Below are positions 7,792-15,651 of a stretch of DNA of 19,342 nucleotides, in pieces (the first letter of the stretch is position 1; every line of letters starts with the position of its first letter). The position numbers and the translations under genes are program-made. The notes under the pieces were generated by a model. It ran no database searches, was not told where the DNA came from, and worked only from the letters and a program-made list of their open reading frames with translations. The stretch is from assembly GCA_000433315.1 (NCBI GenBank), contig FR893357.1, positions 1 through 19,342 of the forward strand, read 5' to 3'. The DNA is from Firmicutes bacterium CAG:345 (GTDB lineage Bacteria; Bacillota_I; Bacilli_A; RFN20; CAG-288).

Positions 7792-7820
7792 TTGATTTTT
7801 AAAGTGTTTTTTGCTATTAA
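7792..7820 (+). promoter_or_regulatory. Promoter of the M18 aminopeptidase gene
   Basis: TTGATT (7792-7797), a 17-base spacer, then TATTAA (7815-7820) preceded by TGC, giving an extended -10. AAAGAGGT follows upstream of the ATG at 7856. Confidence 0.6.
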
Positions 7821-7855
7821 AAATATAACATTTATAAATAAAAAAAGAGGTATAT

Positions 7856-9163
7856 ATGGAAAGAGTTGCAGATAAACTTAAAGATCTTTTGGATAAATCT
7901 TATTCACCATTTCATGTTGTTTTAAATATGGAAAATGAACTGTTAAACAAGGGATTTATCAAGTTAGATGAAAAAGAAAATTTTAATATAACAGCAGGAA
8001 AAAAGTACTTTGTTACTAGAAATGATTCATCTGTTATAGCATTTAAAATTCCAGAAAATCTAACTGAATTTGCTTTGCAAATTACAGCAACTCATACTGA
8101 TTCACCATCATTTAAAATTAAGCCAAATCCAGTTATAAGAAAATTGAATTCCGTTTTATTAAATGTTGAACCATATGGAGGAATGATATATTCGACATGG
8201 TTTGATAAACCATTATCCATAGCTGGGAGAGTTATGGTAAAAGAAGATAATAAGATTGAAACTCATCTTTTAGCTGTGGATGAAGATTTGTTGATTATTC
8301 CAAATGTAGCAATTCATATGAATAGAGAAATAAACTCAGGATATATTTATAATCCTTCACGTGATCTTATTCCATTACTAGGAACAAATATAGGTGATGA
8401 TTTTGATTTTAATAAGTTTTTGTTGCGAGAATTGAATATTGATAAAGGTGAAATTATTGGACATGATTTATTTTTATATAATCGACAAAAAGCTAGTTTC
8501 ATCGGATATGACAAAAGTTTATTTGCCTCGATGCGCTTAGATGATCTATCGAGTTCATATACGGCATTATTAGGATTTCTAGATGGAAAAAATTCTGAAA
8601 ATATAAGTTTATTTGCTTCATTTGATAATGAAGAAGTTGGAAGTTTAACAAAACAAGGAGCAAACTCAACATTCTTAAAAGATACTATAAAAAGAATTAT
8701 AAAAGCATTAGGTGGAACATATGATGATTTTGAAAAAATTGCTTCAAAATCAGTGATGATTTCTATTGATAATGCACATGCTAATCATCCAAATAGACTA
8801 GATTTATCTGACTCTACGACAAATGTCATGCTAAATAATGGTATTGTTATAAAATACAATGCCAATCAATCATATACAACTGATTCATATTCATCAGCGA
8901 TAGTTAAAGCAATTTGCCAAAAAAATAAACAAAACTATCAGGAATTTACCAATAGATCCGATCTTCGCGGTGGAAGTACTTTAGGAAATTTGTCAAATAG
9001 TGAAATATCTTTGACATGTGCTGACATCGGTATTGCCCAATTGGCAATGCATTCTTCCTATGAAGTATTGGGCACTTCTGATATAGAAGAAATGAAAAAA
9101 TTTGTTGAAACATTCTATTCAACAACAATAGAACTCAATGGAAATAGTATAAATTTAAAATAA
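7856..9163 (+). CDS. apeB: M18-family aspartyl aminopeptidase
   Basis: A cytoplasmic di-metal (zinc) aminopeptidase that removes N-terminal residues, preferably acidic ones, from peptides. The length of 435 residues is normal for family M18. Metal and catalytic positions are in place: THTDSP (79-84, His80), MRLDDL (226-231), DNEEVGS (257-263, with the catalytic/metal Glu pair), SIDNAHANHPN (303-313, Asp305) and the C-terminal MHSSYE (398-403, His399). The start has AAAGAGGT at good spacing and its own promoter. The next gene, a lipoprotein, starts only 19 bases after the stop, so the two may be co-transcribed. Substrate preference is taken from the family. Confidence 0.92.
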   Translation: MERVADKLKDLLDKSYSPFHVVLNMENELLNKGFIKLDEKENFNITAGKKYFVTRNDSSVIAFKIPENLTEFALQITATHTDSPSFKIKPNPVIRKLNSVLLNVEPYGGMIYSTWFDKPLSIAGRVMVKEDNKIETHLLAVDEDLLIIPNVAIHMNREINSGYIYNPSRDLIPLLGTNIGDDFDFNKFLLRELNIDKGEIIGHDLFLYNRQKASFIGYDKSLFASMRLDDLSSSYTALLGFLDGKNSENISLFASFDNEEVGSLTKQGANSTFLKDTIKRIIKALGGTYDDFEKIASKSVMISIDNAHANHPNRLDLSDSTTNVMLNNGIVIKYNANQSYTTDSYSSAIVKAICQKNKQNYQEFTNRSDLRGGSTLGNLSNSEISLTCADIGIAQLAMHSSYEVLGTSDIEEMKKFVETFYSTTIELNGNSINLK

Positions 9164-9182
9164 ATCTTTAAGAGATAAAAAT

Positions 9183-11327
9183 ATGAAAAATAAATTATCA
9201 TTGATATTGCTAAGTGCTTTATTTTTAGTTTCATGCACAGCAAATAGCTCGACTTCAATTAATACTTCAAATTTTTCAAGTTCTAGTAGTACTGTTTCTT
9301 CAGTAAGCTCTAGTTCAAAGTCAAACACATCTATCTCTTCATCAATCACTAGCCCATCTTCTTCAACAACAAATTCTTCGAGCAGTAAAGTTAGTTCATC
9401 TTCTATTGTTATTCCTAGCGCTTCAAATAATCCAAGTTATGATGAAACTCAAGATATAGTTATTAATTTAAATAATGATGAAATAAATGTTACTAATAAT
9501 AATGGATTTGTCATTGTAGAAAGCGAAAGAGTTTGGGTTTTAAAAGGTGGAGTTTATATTTTAAAAGGAGAAATGGCTGGTCAAATTATAGTCAATGCTC
9601 CAGATGAAGAAGTTGAACTCGATTTTTCTGGTGTTGCTATTTCATCAGATAAATATTGTCCAGTTTTAATTTTAGATGCTGATGAATGCGATATTTCAGC
9701 TAAAAAAGGAACAAAAAATACAGTTATAGATAATAGAGAAGATGATACTGATTATGCTGCAGCTATTTATTCTACTTGTGATTTAACTTTAAAAGGCAAA
9801 GGTAATTTAACAGTAACGAATAATTTTAATAATGGTATTCATACGAAAGATGATTTAAAGATTAAAAATTTAGCTTTAAATGTCACCGCTAAAAATAATG
9901 CTCTTAAGGGAAATGATTCTTTGACTTTAGAAAGTGCTAATCTAACAGCAATATCTAAACAAGGAGATGCATTAAAAACTAAAAATACCGATATTTCTTC
10001 AAAAGGAAACCAAAGAGGAACTATAACTATCGATGGAGGTACTTTAAATCTTTATGCAGCAACGGATGCTATCGATGCTAGCTATGATGTAATTATTGAT
10101 GGCAATCCAGAAATTAATTGTTATACAAATAAATATTCTGAATATAGTGAAGAAATTGAAAGCACATCTAAGGACACTTTATATTTAAAAATTGATAGAC
10201 AATTAGCAGGAAAATCTTTCTATGTTTTGTTCACCATGGAAGATGGAAGTGAAAAGTTTGTAGAACTAAAAGATTATTCAGTAGGATTTGATAGAAATAC
10301 TTACTATAATTTTTCAGTACTAAATAACGCAAAATATATAACTGTTTATGTTTATAATTCAACGACTAGTTCACTAGATGATAATTATTTATATAAAAGT
10401 GAAAAATTGCCGATTAATCAAGAGTTAGATTGTCTCAATTTGAGTTTAAGAAATGCTAGTTTGAATACAAGTTGGAGTCAATATCGTGGAAATTCTGGTA
10501 ATTTTGGCCCTGGTGGAAATCATTTCGAAGATGGAAATGCAGAAAAATCAACCTATTCTAATAAAGGAATAAAAGCAGATAATAATATTGAAATTAAAAG
10601 TGGAAAAATATTTATTAAATCGCATGATGATGCCATTCATGCCAATGGAGATGAAGAGTTAGAAAATGGTGAAAAAGGATTGGGAAATATTACTATAAGT
10701 GGCGGAGAGTTGACATTATATTCAGATGATGATGCTGTTCATGCTGATTACAATTTAACAATATCTGGAGGTAATATAAATGTTACAAATTCCTATGAAG
10801 GATTTGAAGCAAATATTATTACGATTAATGGTGGTACAAATCAAATTGTTTCATCTGATGATGCGATAAATGCTACTTATTTTAAAGAAGAACCAATGAT
10901 AAATTTCGACGGAAGCATAACATATTTAAATGCTGAAGGAGATGGAATAGATAGCAATGGTAGTGTTAGTTTAACTGGTGGTTATGTTCTGGCAATAGGG
11001 CCATCAAATGGCGGAAATGGCGTTTTAGATTATGACCATAATTTTGTTGCTACAGGAGGTTATTTACTAGCAATAGGCGCAAGTGGAATGGATCAAGGAA
11101 TCAGTGCAAGTGGAAATGCAAAAAGTTCAACACAAAAAATAACAACAAGTTCTGGGCAATATTTGAGTTTGATAGTTGATAATGAAACAATTATCGAATT
11201 TAAAATTCCAAAAAATCGCTTGAATTACTGTGTTTATTCATATGTTGGTAATACTGCAACCGTTAATTTAAATAATGAAGCGATAACGACAATTGGTGAA
11301 AATTTGTATTTTGTTTTAGAAAAATAA
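9183..11327 (+). CDS. Ser-rich lipoprotein with beta-helix carbohydrate-binding domain (Cthe_2159-like)
   Basis: A 714-residue surface lipoprotein. Signal peptide MKNKLSLILLSALFLVSC ends in a lipobox (LVSC, Cys18). A Ser/Thr/Asn linker runs to about residue 85. The remainder is built of short repeating units typical of a right-handed parallel beta-helix: GNLTVTNNFNNGIHTKDDLKI, DGGTLNLYAATDAIDA, then DDAIHANGD, DDAVHADYNLTISGG, SDDAINAT and GDGIDSNGSVSLTGG further on. The DDA(I/V)xA and GDGID turns match the Cthe_2159-type carbohydrate-binding domain, described as a calcium-containing polysaccharide (cellulose/pectin) binder with a pectate-lyase-like fold. An inserted, less repetitive segment (about 320-450) separates two helix blocks. 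No catalytic residues are evident, so binding or adhesion is the likely role (inference). The ribosome site is weak (AAGAGAT). No terminator is clear after the stop. Confidence 0.8.
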   Translation: MKNKLSLILLSALFLVSCTANSSTSINTSNFSSSSSTVSSVSSSSKSNTSISSSITSPSSSTTNSSSSKVSSSSIVIPSASNNPSYDETQDIVINLNNDEINVTNNNGFVIVESERVWVLKGGVYILKGEMAGQIIVNAPDEEVELDFSGVAISSDKYCPVLILDADECDISAKKGTKNTVIDNREDDTDYAAAIYSTCDLTLKGKGNLTVTNNFNNGIHTKDDLKIKNLALNVTAKNNALKGNDSLTLESANLTAISKQGDALKTKNTDISSKGNQRGTITIDGGTLNLYAATDAIDASYDVIIDGNPEINCYTNKYSEYSEEIESTSKDTLYLKIDRQLAGKSFYVLFTMEDGSEKFVELKDYSVGFDRNTYYNFSVLNNAKYITVYVYNSTTSSLDDNYLYKSEKLPINQELDCLNLSLRNASLNTSWSQYRGNSGNFGPGGNHFEDGNAEKSTYSNKGIKADNNIEIKSGKIFIKSHDDAIHANGDEELENGEKGLGNITISGGELTLYSDDDAVHADYNLTISGGNINVTNSYEGFEANIITINGGTNQIVSSDDAINATYFKEEPMINFDGSITYLNAEGDGIDSNGSVSLTGGYVLAIGPSNGGNGVLDYDHNFVATGGYLLAIGASGMDQGISASGNAKSSTQKITTSSGQYLSLIVDNETIIEFKIPKNRLNYCVYSYVGNTATVNLNNEAITTIGENLYFVLEK

Positions 11328-11395
11328 ATTTAATAGAAAATGAAAAATAAAAAGAAAGAAAATAAAATAATAAGCTTAAAAGAAGTATATAAACC

Positions 11396-11425
11396 TTGAC
11401 AAAAAGAGCATTTAAGTACTAAAAT
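11396..11425 (+). promoter_or_regulatory. Strong promoter of enolase
   Basis: A perfect TTGACA (11396-11401), an 18-base spacer and TAAAAT (11420-11425) precede a roughly 30-base leader. An AAGGAG site (11451-11456) stands six bases before the ATG. This is the best -35 in the window, as expected for a highly expressed glycolytic gene. Confidence 0.8.
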
Positions 11426-11462
11426 TTGAGTTGTTAGAAATAACATATTAAAGGAGAAAAAG

Positions 11463-12767
11463 ATGACAAAAATTGTTAAAGTTTATGCCCGCGAAGTGTT
11501 AGATTCTAGAGGTAATCCTACTGTTGAAGTAGAAGTTACACTCGAAGATGGTACATTGGGTAGAGCAATTGTTCCAAGTGGTGCTTCCACAGGTGAAAGT
11601 GAAGCTTTGGAATTAAGAGATGGTGACAAATCAAGATTTGGTGGAAAAGGTGTTTTAAAAGCCGTTGCTAATGTAAATAATATCATTGCCCCAGCCGTTC
11701 TTGGTATGGAAGCTGATGATCAAATTGGTATTGACAATAAATTATTAGAATTAGATGGAACTCCATTTAAAAAGAATTTAGGTGCAAATGCTACATTAGG
11801 CGTCTCACTTGCTTGTGCTCATGCAGCAGCAGCTTTTTACAAGATTCCATTATATAAATATATCGGTGGTATCAACGCTAAAGTTCTTCCAACACCAATG
11901 ATGAATGTTGTCAATGGTGGTGCACATGCTGATTCTACAGTTGATTTCCAAGAATTCTACATTATTCCTGCTGGATTTGAAACATTCCATGAAGCTTTAA
12001 GAGCAGGTGTTGAAACCTTCCATGCTTTAAAGGCTGTTTTAAAGAAAAAAGGATATGAAACAGGTGTTGGTGATGAAGGTGGTTTCGCTCCAAGTTGTAG
12101 AGAAGGAAATACTGAACCACTCGAATTAATCATGGAAGCTATTAAGAATGCTGGATATGAACCTGGAAAACAAATTTTCTTAGGAATGGATGTTGCTTCT
12201 AGTGAATTCTATAATCCTGAAACTAAAATTTATACATTAAAGAAATCTGGTCAAGGTGATAGAACAGCTGAACAAATGATTGAATGGTATAAGGAAATGA
12301 TCGCAACATATCCTATTATTACTATCGAAGATGGTTTAGCAGAATCAGACTGGGAAGGCTGGGCAAAATTAACAGCTGAACTCGGTGACAAGATTCAATT
12401 AGTTGGTGATGACTTATTTGTTACAAATAAAGATTTCTTAAGAAAAGGTATTACAAGTAATGTCGGTAATTCTATTCTTATTAAAGTTAACCAAATTGGT
12501 ACTTTAACAGAAACTCTCGATACTATCAGAATGGCTCAAACCAATGGTTATACTTGCATGGTTTCTCATAGATCTGGTGAAACTGAAGATACAACAATCG
12601 CTGACTTATCAGTTGCTGTTAATGCTGGTCAAATTAAGACTGGTTCAGCTTCTAGAACTGATAGAATGGCTAAGTACAATCAATTACTTAGAATTGAGGA
12701 TGAACTTGGCGAAAAAGCTGTTTTCGAAGGCATTCATGCTTTCAAAAAATATCGCTTTACTAAATAA
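11463..12767 (+). CDS. eno: Enolase (phosphopyruvate hydratase)
   Basis: Enolase interconverts 2-phosphoglycerate and phosphoenolpyruvate in glycolysis, in the cytoplasm and with magnesium. The 434 residues give the usual bacterial length. The catalytic set is complete: SGASTGESEALELRD (39-53, substrate-closing loop), His155 in GGAHAD, Glu205 in GDEGGFAP, the Mg ligands Asp243, Glu289 and Asp316 (MDVASSE, TIEDG, GDDLF), Lys341 in LIKVNQIG, and SHRSGETEDT (368-377). It has its own strong promoter and terminator, so it is a single-gene unit rather than part of the usual gapA-pgk-tpi-pgm-eno operon. Codon choice is somewhat cleaner than in neighbouring genes, fitting high expression. Confidence 0.98.
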   Translation: MTKIVKVYAREVLDSRGNPTVEVEVTLEDGTLGRAIVPSGASTGESEALELRDGDKSRFGGKGVLKAVANVNNIIAPAVLGMEADDQIGIDNKLLELDGTPFKKNLGANATLGVSLACAHAAAAFYKIPLYKYIGGINAKVLPTPMMNVVNGGAHADSTVDFQEFYIIPAGFETFHEALRAGVETFHALKAVLKKKGYETGVGDEGGFAPSCREGNTEPLELIMEAIKNAGYEPGKQIFLGMDVASSEFYNPETKIYTLKKSGQGDRTAEQMIEWYKEMIATYPIITIEDGLAESDWEGWAKLTAELGDKIQLVGDDLFVTNKDFLRKGITSNVGNSILIKVNQIGTLTETLDTIRMAQTNGYTCMVSHRSGETEDTTIADLSVAVNAGQIKTGSASRTDRMAKYNQLLRIEDELGEKAVFEGIHAFKKYRFTK

Positions 12768-12781
12768 TTAAAGTAAAAAAT

Positions 12782-12805
12782 ATGCCGCATTTGCGGCATT
12801 TTTTA
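12782..12805. terminator. Bidirectional terminator between eno and the acetyltransferase pseudogene
   Basis: ATGCCGC (12782-12788) pairs with GCGGCAT (12793-12799) around a 4-base loop. A T tract follows on the plus strand, and the A tract before the stem supplies the T tract for the minus strand. The stop codon of the converging pseudogene (12803-12805) lies in the plus-strand T tract. Confidence 0.88.
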
Positions 12806-13315
12806 ATTGTTTTTTAGCATATTGAAATATTCATCAAAAGTTATTGAAAAAATAATGTGTGAATTGCTAATTTTAGAATTTTTAAAGCCTAGATGTTCGA
12901 AAAGTTTAATACTTCTTAAGTTTTCAATATGAATTTTTGCAATGACTTTTTCAATTCTCCATTTAAAGAAAACTTCTAAAAGTAAAGATTTTAATTCATA
13001 TAAAGCAATTTGTTTTCCCCAATTTTCTGAATTTCCAATAGCGATAATAACTTCGTATTCTTTTTTTGAAATTATTGTAAATAAAGTAATAAATCCTAAA
13101 CATTTTTCGTTTTCTTAATCTATTAGAAAAAATCTACCATCTCTATTTAAATAATATCTTAATAAGTTTATCTGTCCCGATTCAATTATATATTGTAAAG
13201 ATGTAGCACTATTTTTATCTTCATTCAAAAACTTAGTTACATCTTTATTTTCTCACCACATGATAATATTTTTTGCGTCATTGGTAGTGACATCTAGCCG
13301 TAATTTGATTTTCAT
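12803..13315 (-). pseudogene. GNAT N-acetyltransferase (RimJ/RimL-like) broken by two in-frame stops
   Basis: On the minus strand one frame of 171 codons runs from an ATG at 13315 (AAGGAG upstream) to TAA at 12803, without any frameshift. It is interrupted by TGA at codon 21 (13255-13253) and TAA at codon 67 (13117-13115). The conceptual product starts MKIKLRLDVTTNDAKNIIMW, then continues ENKDVTKFLNED. After the second stop it keeps the GNAT core: ENEKCLGFITLF, AIGNSENWGKQIALYEL (92-108) and NLRSIKLFEHLGF (132-144). In active RimJ/RimL relatives the acetyl-CoA loop reads roughly WGKGxG/A; here the second Gly is Gln, so the site itself may be decaying. The TGA directly follows TGG and needs only one transition from TGG or CGA. 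A putative promoter (TTGTTT-16-TATAAT) and the ribosome site are still intact, so the loss looks recent. It lies between eno and a divergent gene. Confidence 0.8.
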
Positions 13316-13382
13316 GGCTTTCTCCTTAATAAAAAATTAATTTGTAAAGCCTTTTAGAAAAATCTACCGATTCTTTGTTTTA

Positions 13383-13410
13383 ATTATAGTATGATAAAAA
13401 AATAAAACAA
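13383..13410 (-). promoter_or_regulatory. Promoter of the acetyltransferase pseudogene
   Basis: Minus strand: TTGTTT (13410-13405), a 16-base spacer, then a perfect TATAAT (13388-13383). The cre-like site at 13419-13432 lies just upstream of the -35. Confidence 0.55.
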
Positions 13411-13418
13411 GTGCGCAT

Positions 13419-13432
13419 GGTTAGCGCTTTCA
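13419..13432. promoter_or_regulatory. cre-like catabolite-response site
   Basis: Read on the minus strand this is TGAAAGCGCTAACC, agreeing with the classical CcpA consensus TGWNANCGNTNWCA at 13 of 14 positions around the AGCGCT core. It lies between the divergent promoters of the pseudogene and the 146-residue gene. No CcpA gene is in the window, so function is inferred. Confidence 0.45.
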
Positions 13433-13457
13433 TCATATTTCATTTTTTTATTAATGT

Positions 13458-13463
13458 TATATT
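13458..13463 (+). promoter_or_regulatory. Extended -10 box of the 146-residue gene
   Basis: TATATT preceded by TGT gives an extended -10. The expected -35 position (13435-13440) is poor and lies directly beside the cre-like site. The AAGGAG site and the ATG at 13483 follow closely. Confidence 0.4.
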
Positions 13464-13482
13464 ATTGGAAAAAGGAGAAAAT

Positions 13483-13923
13483 ATGAAACAAAAGAAAGAA
13501 AAAATTGAAATCATCTCTGAACCAGCAGATATAACAGATATTTATTTTTCAACATCAAAAAGATTTTATAAAAGCAGAAGATTAAGAATTAGGTATTCTA
13601 ATATTTATAATTGCAATGAATATTATTGGCATGGAATGTTGAGAAAAAATGCACAATTATGCATAAAAAGAAAAGATGGTACAACATTTCCAAAATTTTT
13701 AAATTATGGATATGGAATAACATTAGAAGGTTTTGCCAAAGATATGTTTAAAGTTGAAAATGCTAAAACCATAGTGGATAATGATCGTTCTTATAACTAT
13801 ATAAATGATCAAACTACATTGATATATGTTGGAAAAGCTAAGAAATATACATTCTGCATTAGGGTATATGGTGAAGAACAAAATTCTAATGATAGATGGG
13901 TTGTTATAAGTATTGGTGAATAA
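13483..13923 (+). CDS. Hypothetical basic protein, 146 residues
   Basis: Not recognised. The reading frame is open from 13411, but the ATG at 13483 is chosen because AAAGGAG stands seven bases before it. The upstream 24 codons encode an implausible hydrophobic leader that spans the promoter and the cre-like site. The protein is soluble, rich in Lys, Arg, Tyr and Asn, and has no signal peptide or membrane segment. Visible features are a Lys-rich start, an aromatic/basic stretch (FYKSRRLRIRYSNIYNCNEYYWHG, about residues 27-50), a central KRKDGTTFPKFLNYGYGI segment, and a beta-like C-terminal part (TTLIYVGKAKKYTFCIRVYG). The pattern suggests a small beta-rich domain, possibly nucleic-acid or ligand binding, but no motif supports a function. 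It is a single-gene unit with its own terminator. Confidence 0.65.
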   Translation: MKQKKEKIEIISEPADITDIYFSTSKRFYKSRRLRIRYSNIYNCNEYYWHGMLRKNAQLCIKRKDGTTFPKFLNYGYGITLEGFAKDMFKVENAKTIVDNDRSYNYINDQTTLIYVGKAKKYTFCIRVYGEEQNSNDRWVVISIGE

Positions 13924-13930
13924 ATTAATA

Positions 13931-13963
13931 GGTGTATAGTAAAAAATCTATACATCTTTTTTT
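13931..13963 (+). terminator. Terminator after the 146-residue gene
   Basis: GGTGTATAG (13931-13939) pairs with CTATACATC (13948-13956, one G-T pair) around an 8-base loop and leads into seven T. Confidence 0.75.
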
Positions 13964-14041
13964 ATGAAATTATATCTATTGTTTAAAAGATAGTGAATTT
14001 CAATAAAAATCATTTTAAAATTAATAATTTATTTTAATGTA

Positions 14042-14071
14042 TTGAAAGAATGCTCATACTTCTTTTAGAAT
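14042..14071 (+). promoter_or_regulatory. Promoter of the DUF1846 gene
   Basis: TTGAAA (14042-14047), an 18-base spacer, then TAGAAT (14066-14071). GAGGT (14081-14085) follows as ribosome site for the ATG at 14096. Confidence 0.6.
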
Positions 14072-14095
14072 AAGGAAGTTGAGGTATTGAGAAAA

Positions 14096-15577
14096 ATGAA
14101 AATTGGTTTTGATAATGAATTATATTTAAAATTGCAATCAGAAAATATTTTGAAGAGAATGGAAGAATTTGGTGAAAAACTTTATATAGAATTTGGTGGA
14201 AAATTATTTGATGATTATCATGCATCACGTGTTCTTCCAGGTTTTCAACCTGATTCAAAGTTAAGAATGCTTTTAAGAATTAAAGAAAAAGTTGAAATAG
14301 TTATCGTTATCAATGCCAATGATATACAAAAAAATAAAATAAGAAATGATATCGGAATCAATTATGAAAAAGAAGTTTTGCGTTTAATCGATGCTTTTCA
14401 TGATGCAAAATTAACCGTTGGATCTGTTTGTATCACTCACTATAAAAGTGTTCCACGAGTTGATTCTTATATTAATAAACTTAATCATTTAGGAATAGTT
14501 ACTTATAAACATTACGAAATTGAAGGTTATCCTCATGATATTTCAAAAATTATATCAGAGGAAGGTTTTGGAAAAAATGAATATATTAAAACCAACCATC
14601 CTGTTGTTGTCATTACTGCTCCAGGTCCAGGATCAGGAAAAATGGCTACATGTTTAAGCCAACTTTATCATGATAATAAAAATGGCATAAAAGCAGGATA
14701 TAGTAAATATGAAACTTTTCCAATTTGGAATTTACCTTTAACTAATCCAACAAATATTGCATATGAAGCTGCTACAATTGATTTAAATGATGTTAATATG
14801 ATAGACCCTTATCATCTAGAAGCTTATAATAAATTGACAGTCAATTATAATCGTGATGTTGAAATTTTCCCAGTTTTAAGAAGTATGTTTAAAGCTATTT
14901 ATGGAACTTGTCCATATAAATCCCCAACCGATATGGGAGTAAATATGGCAGGTTTTGCTATAGTCGATAATGATGTTGTTGAGAAAGCTTCTAAAGATGA
15001 AATAATAAGACGATATCTAGATGCTAGAGTGGATTATCGAAATGCGAAAATAAGTTATGAATCTTTAGAAAAGGCACTAGGATTATTACAAAAGGTAGGA
15101 ATTAGTGTAAAAGATCGTAAATGTGTGGAATATGCCTTAAGAAAAAAAGAAAAGGCAGGAAGTGACTCAATGGCTTTAGAATTAGAAGATGGAACAATTA
15201 TAACGGCTAAAACTTCATCTTTACTTTTAGCACCAGCGGCCTTGATTTTAAACGCTTTAAAATATTGTGCGAATATTTCAGACACAATTCCTTTACTTCC
15301 ACGAATGATTATAGAACCTATTGCAAAATTGAAAACAGAAGTTCTGGGTAATCAAAATCCAAAATTACATGTAAATGAAGTTTTAAATGCTTTAGCAATT
15401 TCAGCTCAAACCAATCCTTTGGCAGAATTAGCCTTAAAAGAGCTCCCAAAACTTAAAAATTCTCAGGCACATTCAACAATAATTCTTTCAGAAGTAGATA
15501 TGAATACTTTGAAAAAATTAAAAATTGATGTTACATGTGAACCAGAATATTATCAACATCGTTTATTTAATAGATAA
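14096..15577 (+). CDS. DUF1846 / UPF0371 family protein
   Basis: A 493-residue cytoplasmic protein of the widely conserved UPF0371 (DUF1846) family. Members have known structures but, as far as I know, no assigned reaction. Family hallmarks are clear: MKIGFDNELYLKLQSENI at the start, LYIEFGGKLFDDYHASRVLPGFQPDSK (29-55), INANDIQKNKIR (72-83), EGYPHDIS (143-150), a glycine-rich P-loop-like APGPGSGKMATCLSQLYH (175-192), and PIWNLPLTNPTNIAYEAATIDLNDVNMIDPYHLEAYN beyond it. The P-loop-like motif suggests nucleotide or phosphate binding (inference). A TTG at 14087 could extend the frame by three codons, but it lies one base from GAGGT; the ATG at 14096 has proper spacing and gives the conserved family start. 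Full length, single-gene unit. Confidence 0.93.
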   Translation: MKIGFDNELYLKLQSENILKRMEEFGEKLYIEFGGKLFDDYHASRVLPGFQPDSKLRMLLRIKEKVEIVIVINANDIQKNKIRNDIGINYEKEVLRLIDAFHDAKLTVGSVCITHYKSVPRVDSYINKLNHLGIVTYKHYEIEGYPHDISKIISEEGFGKNEYIKTNHPVVVITAPGPGSGKMATCLSQLYHDNKNGIKAGYSKYETFPIWNLPLTNPTNIAYEAATIDLNDVNMIDPYHLEAYNKLTVNYNRDVEIFPVLRSMFKAIYGTCPYKSPTDMGVNMAGFAIVDNDVVEKASKDEIIRRYLDARVDYRNAKISYESLEKALGLLQKVGISVKDRKCVEYALRKKEKAGSDSMALELEDGTIITAKTSSLLLAPAALILNALKYCANISDTIPLLPRMIIEPIAKLKTEVLGNQNPKLHVNEVLNALAISAQTNPLAELALKELPKLKNSQAHSTIILSEVDMNTLKKLKIDVTCEPEYYQHRLFNR

Positions 15578-15581
15578 AAAA

Positions 15582-15607
15582 GAGAAAGCGAATAATATTC
15601 GCTTTCT
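15582..15607. terminator. Shared terminator of the DUF1846 gene and oleate hydratase gene
   Basis: AGAAAGCGAAT (15583-15593) pairs perfectly over 11 bases with ATTCGCTTTCT (15597-15607) around a 3-base loop. The A run before it gives a good T tract on the minus strand (for the oleate hydratase gene). On the plus strand the tail is poorer (AAGAAATTTT). Confidence 0.8.
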
Positions 15608-15651
15608 AAGAAATTTTGTTATGTAAATAATAATTTATTTGCTTAATTTTT

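Noticed and set aside
13253..13255. TGA after TGG in the acetyltransferase frame as evidence for TGA=Trp (mycoplasma code)
   Set aside because: A second stop in the same frame is TAA, neighbouring full-length proteins encode Trp by TGG, and the flavoprotein gene ends in TGA. The standard code fits.
13411..13482. N-terminal extension of the 146-residue protein
   Set aside because: This stretch contains the cre-like site, the extended -10 and the Shine-Dalgarno for the ATG at 13483, and its start is a GTG without a ribosome site.
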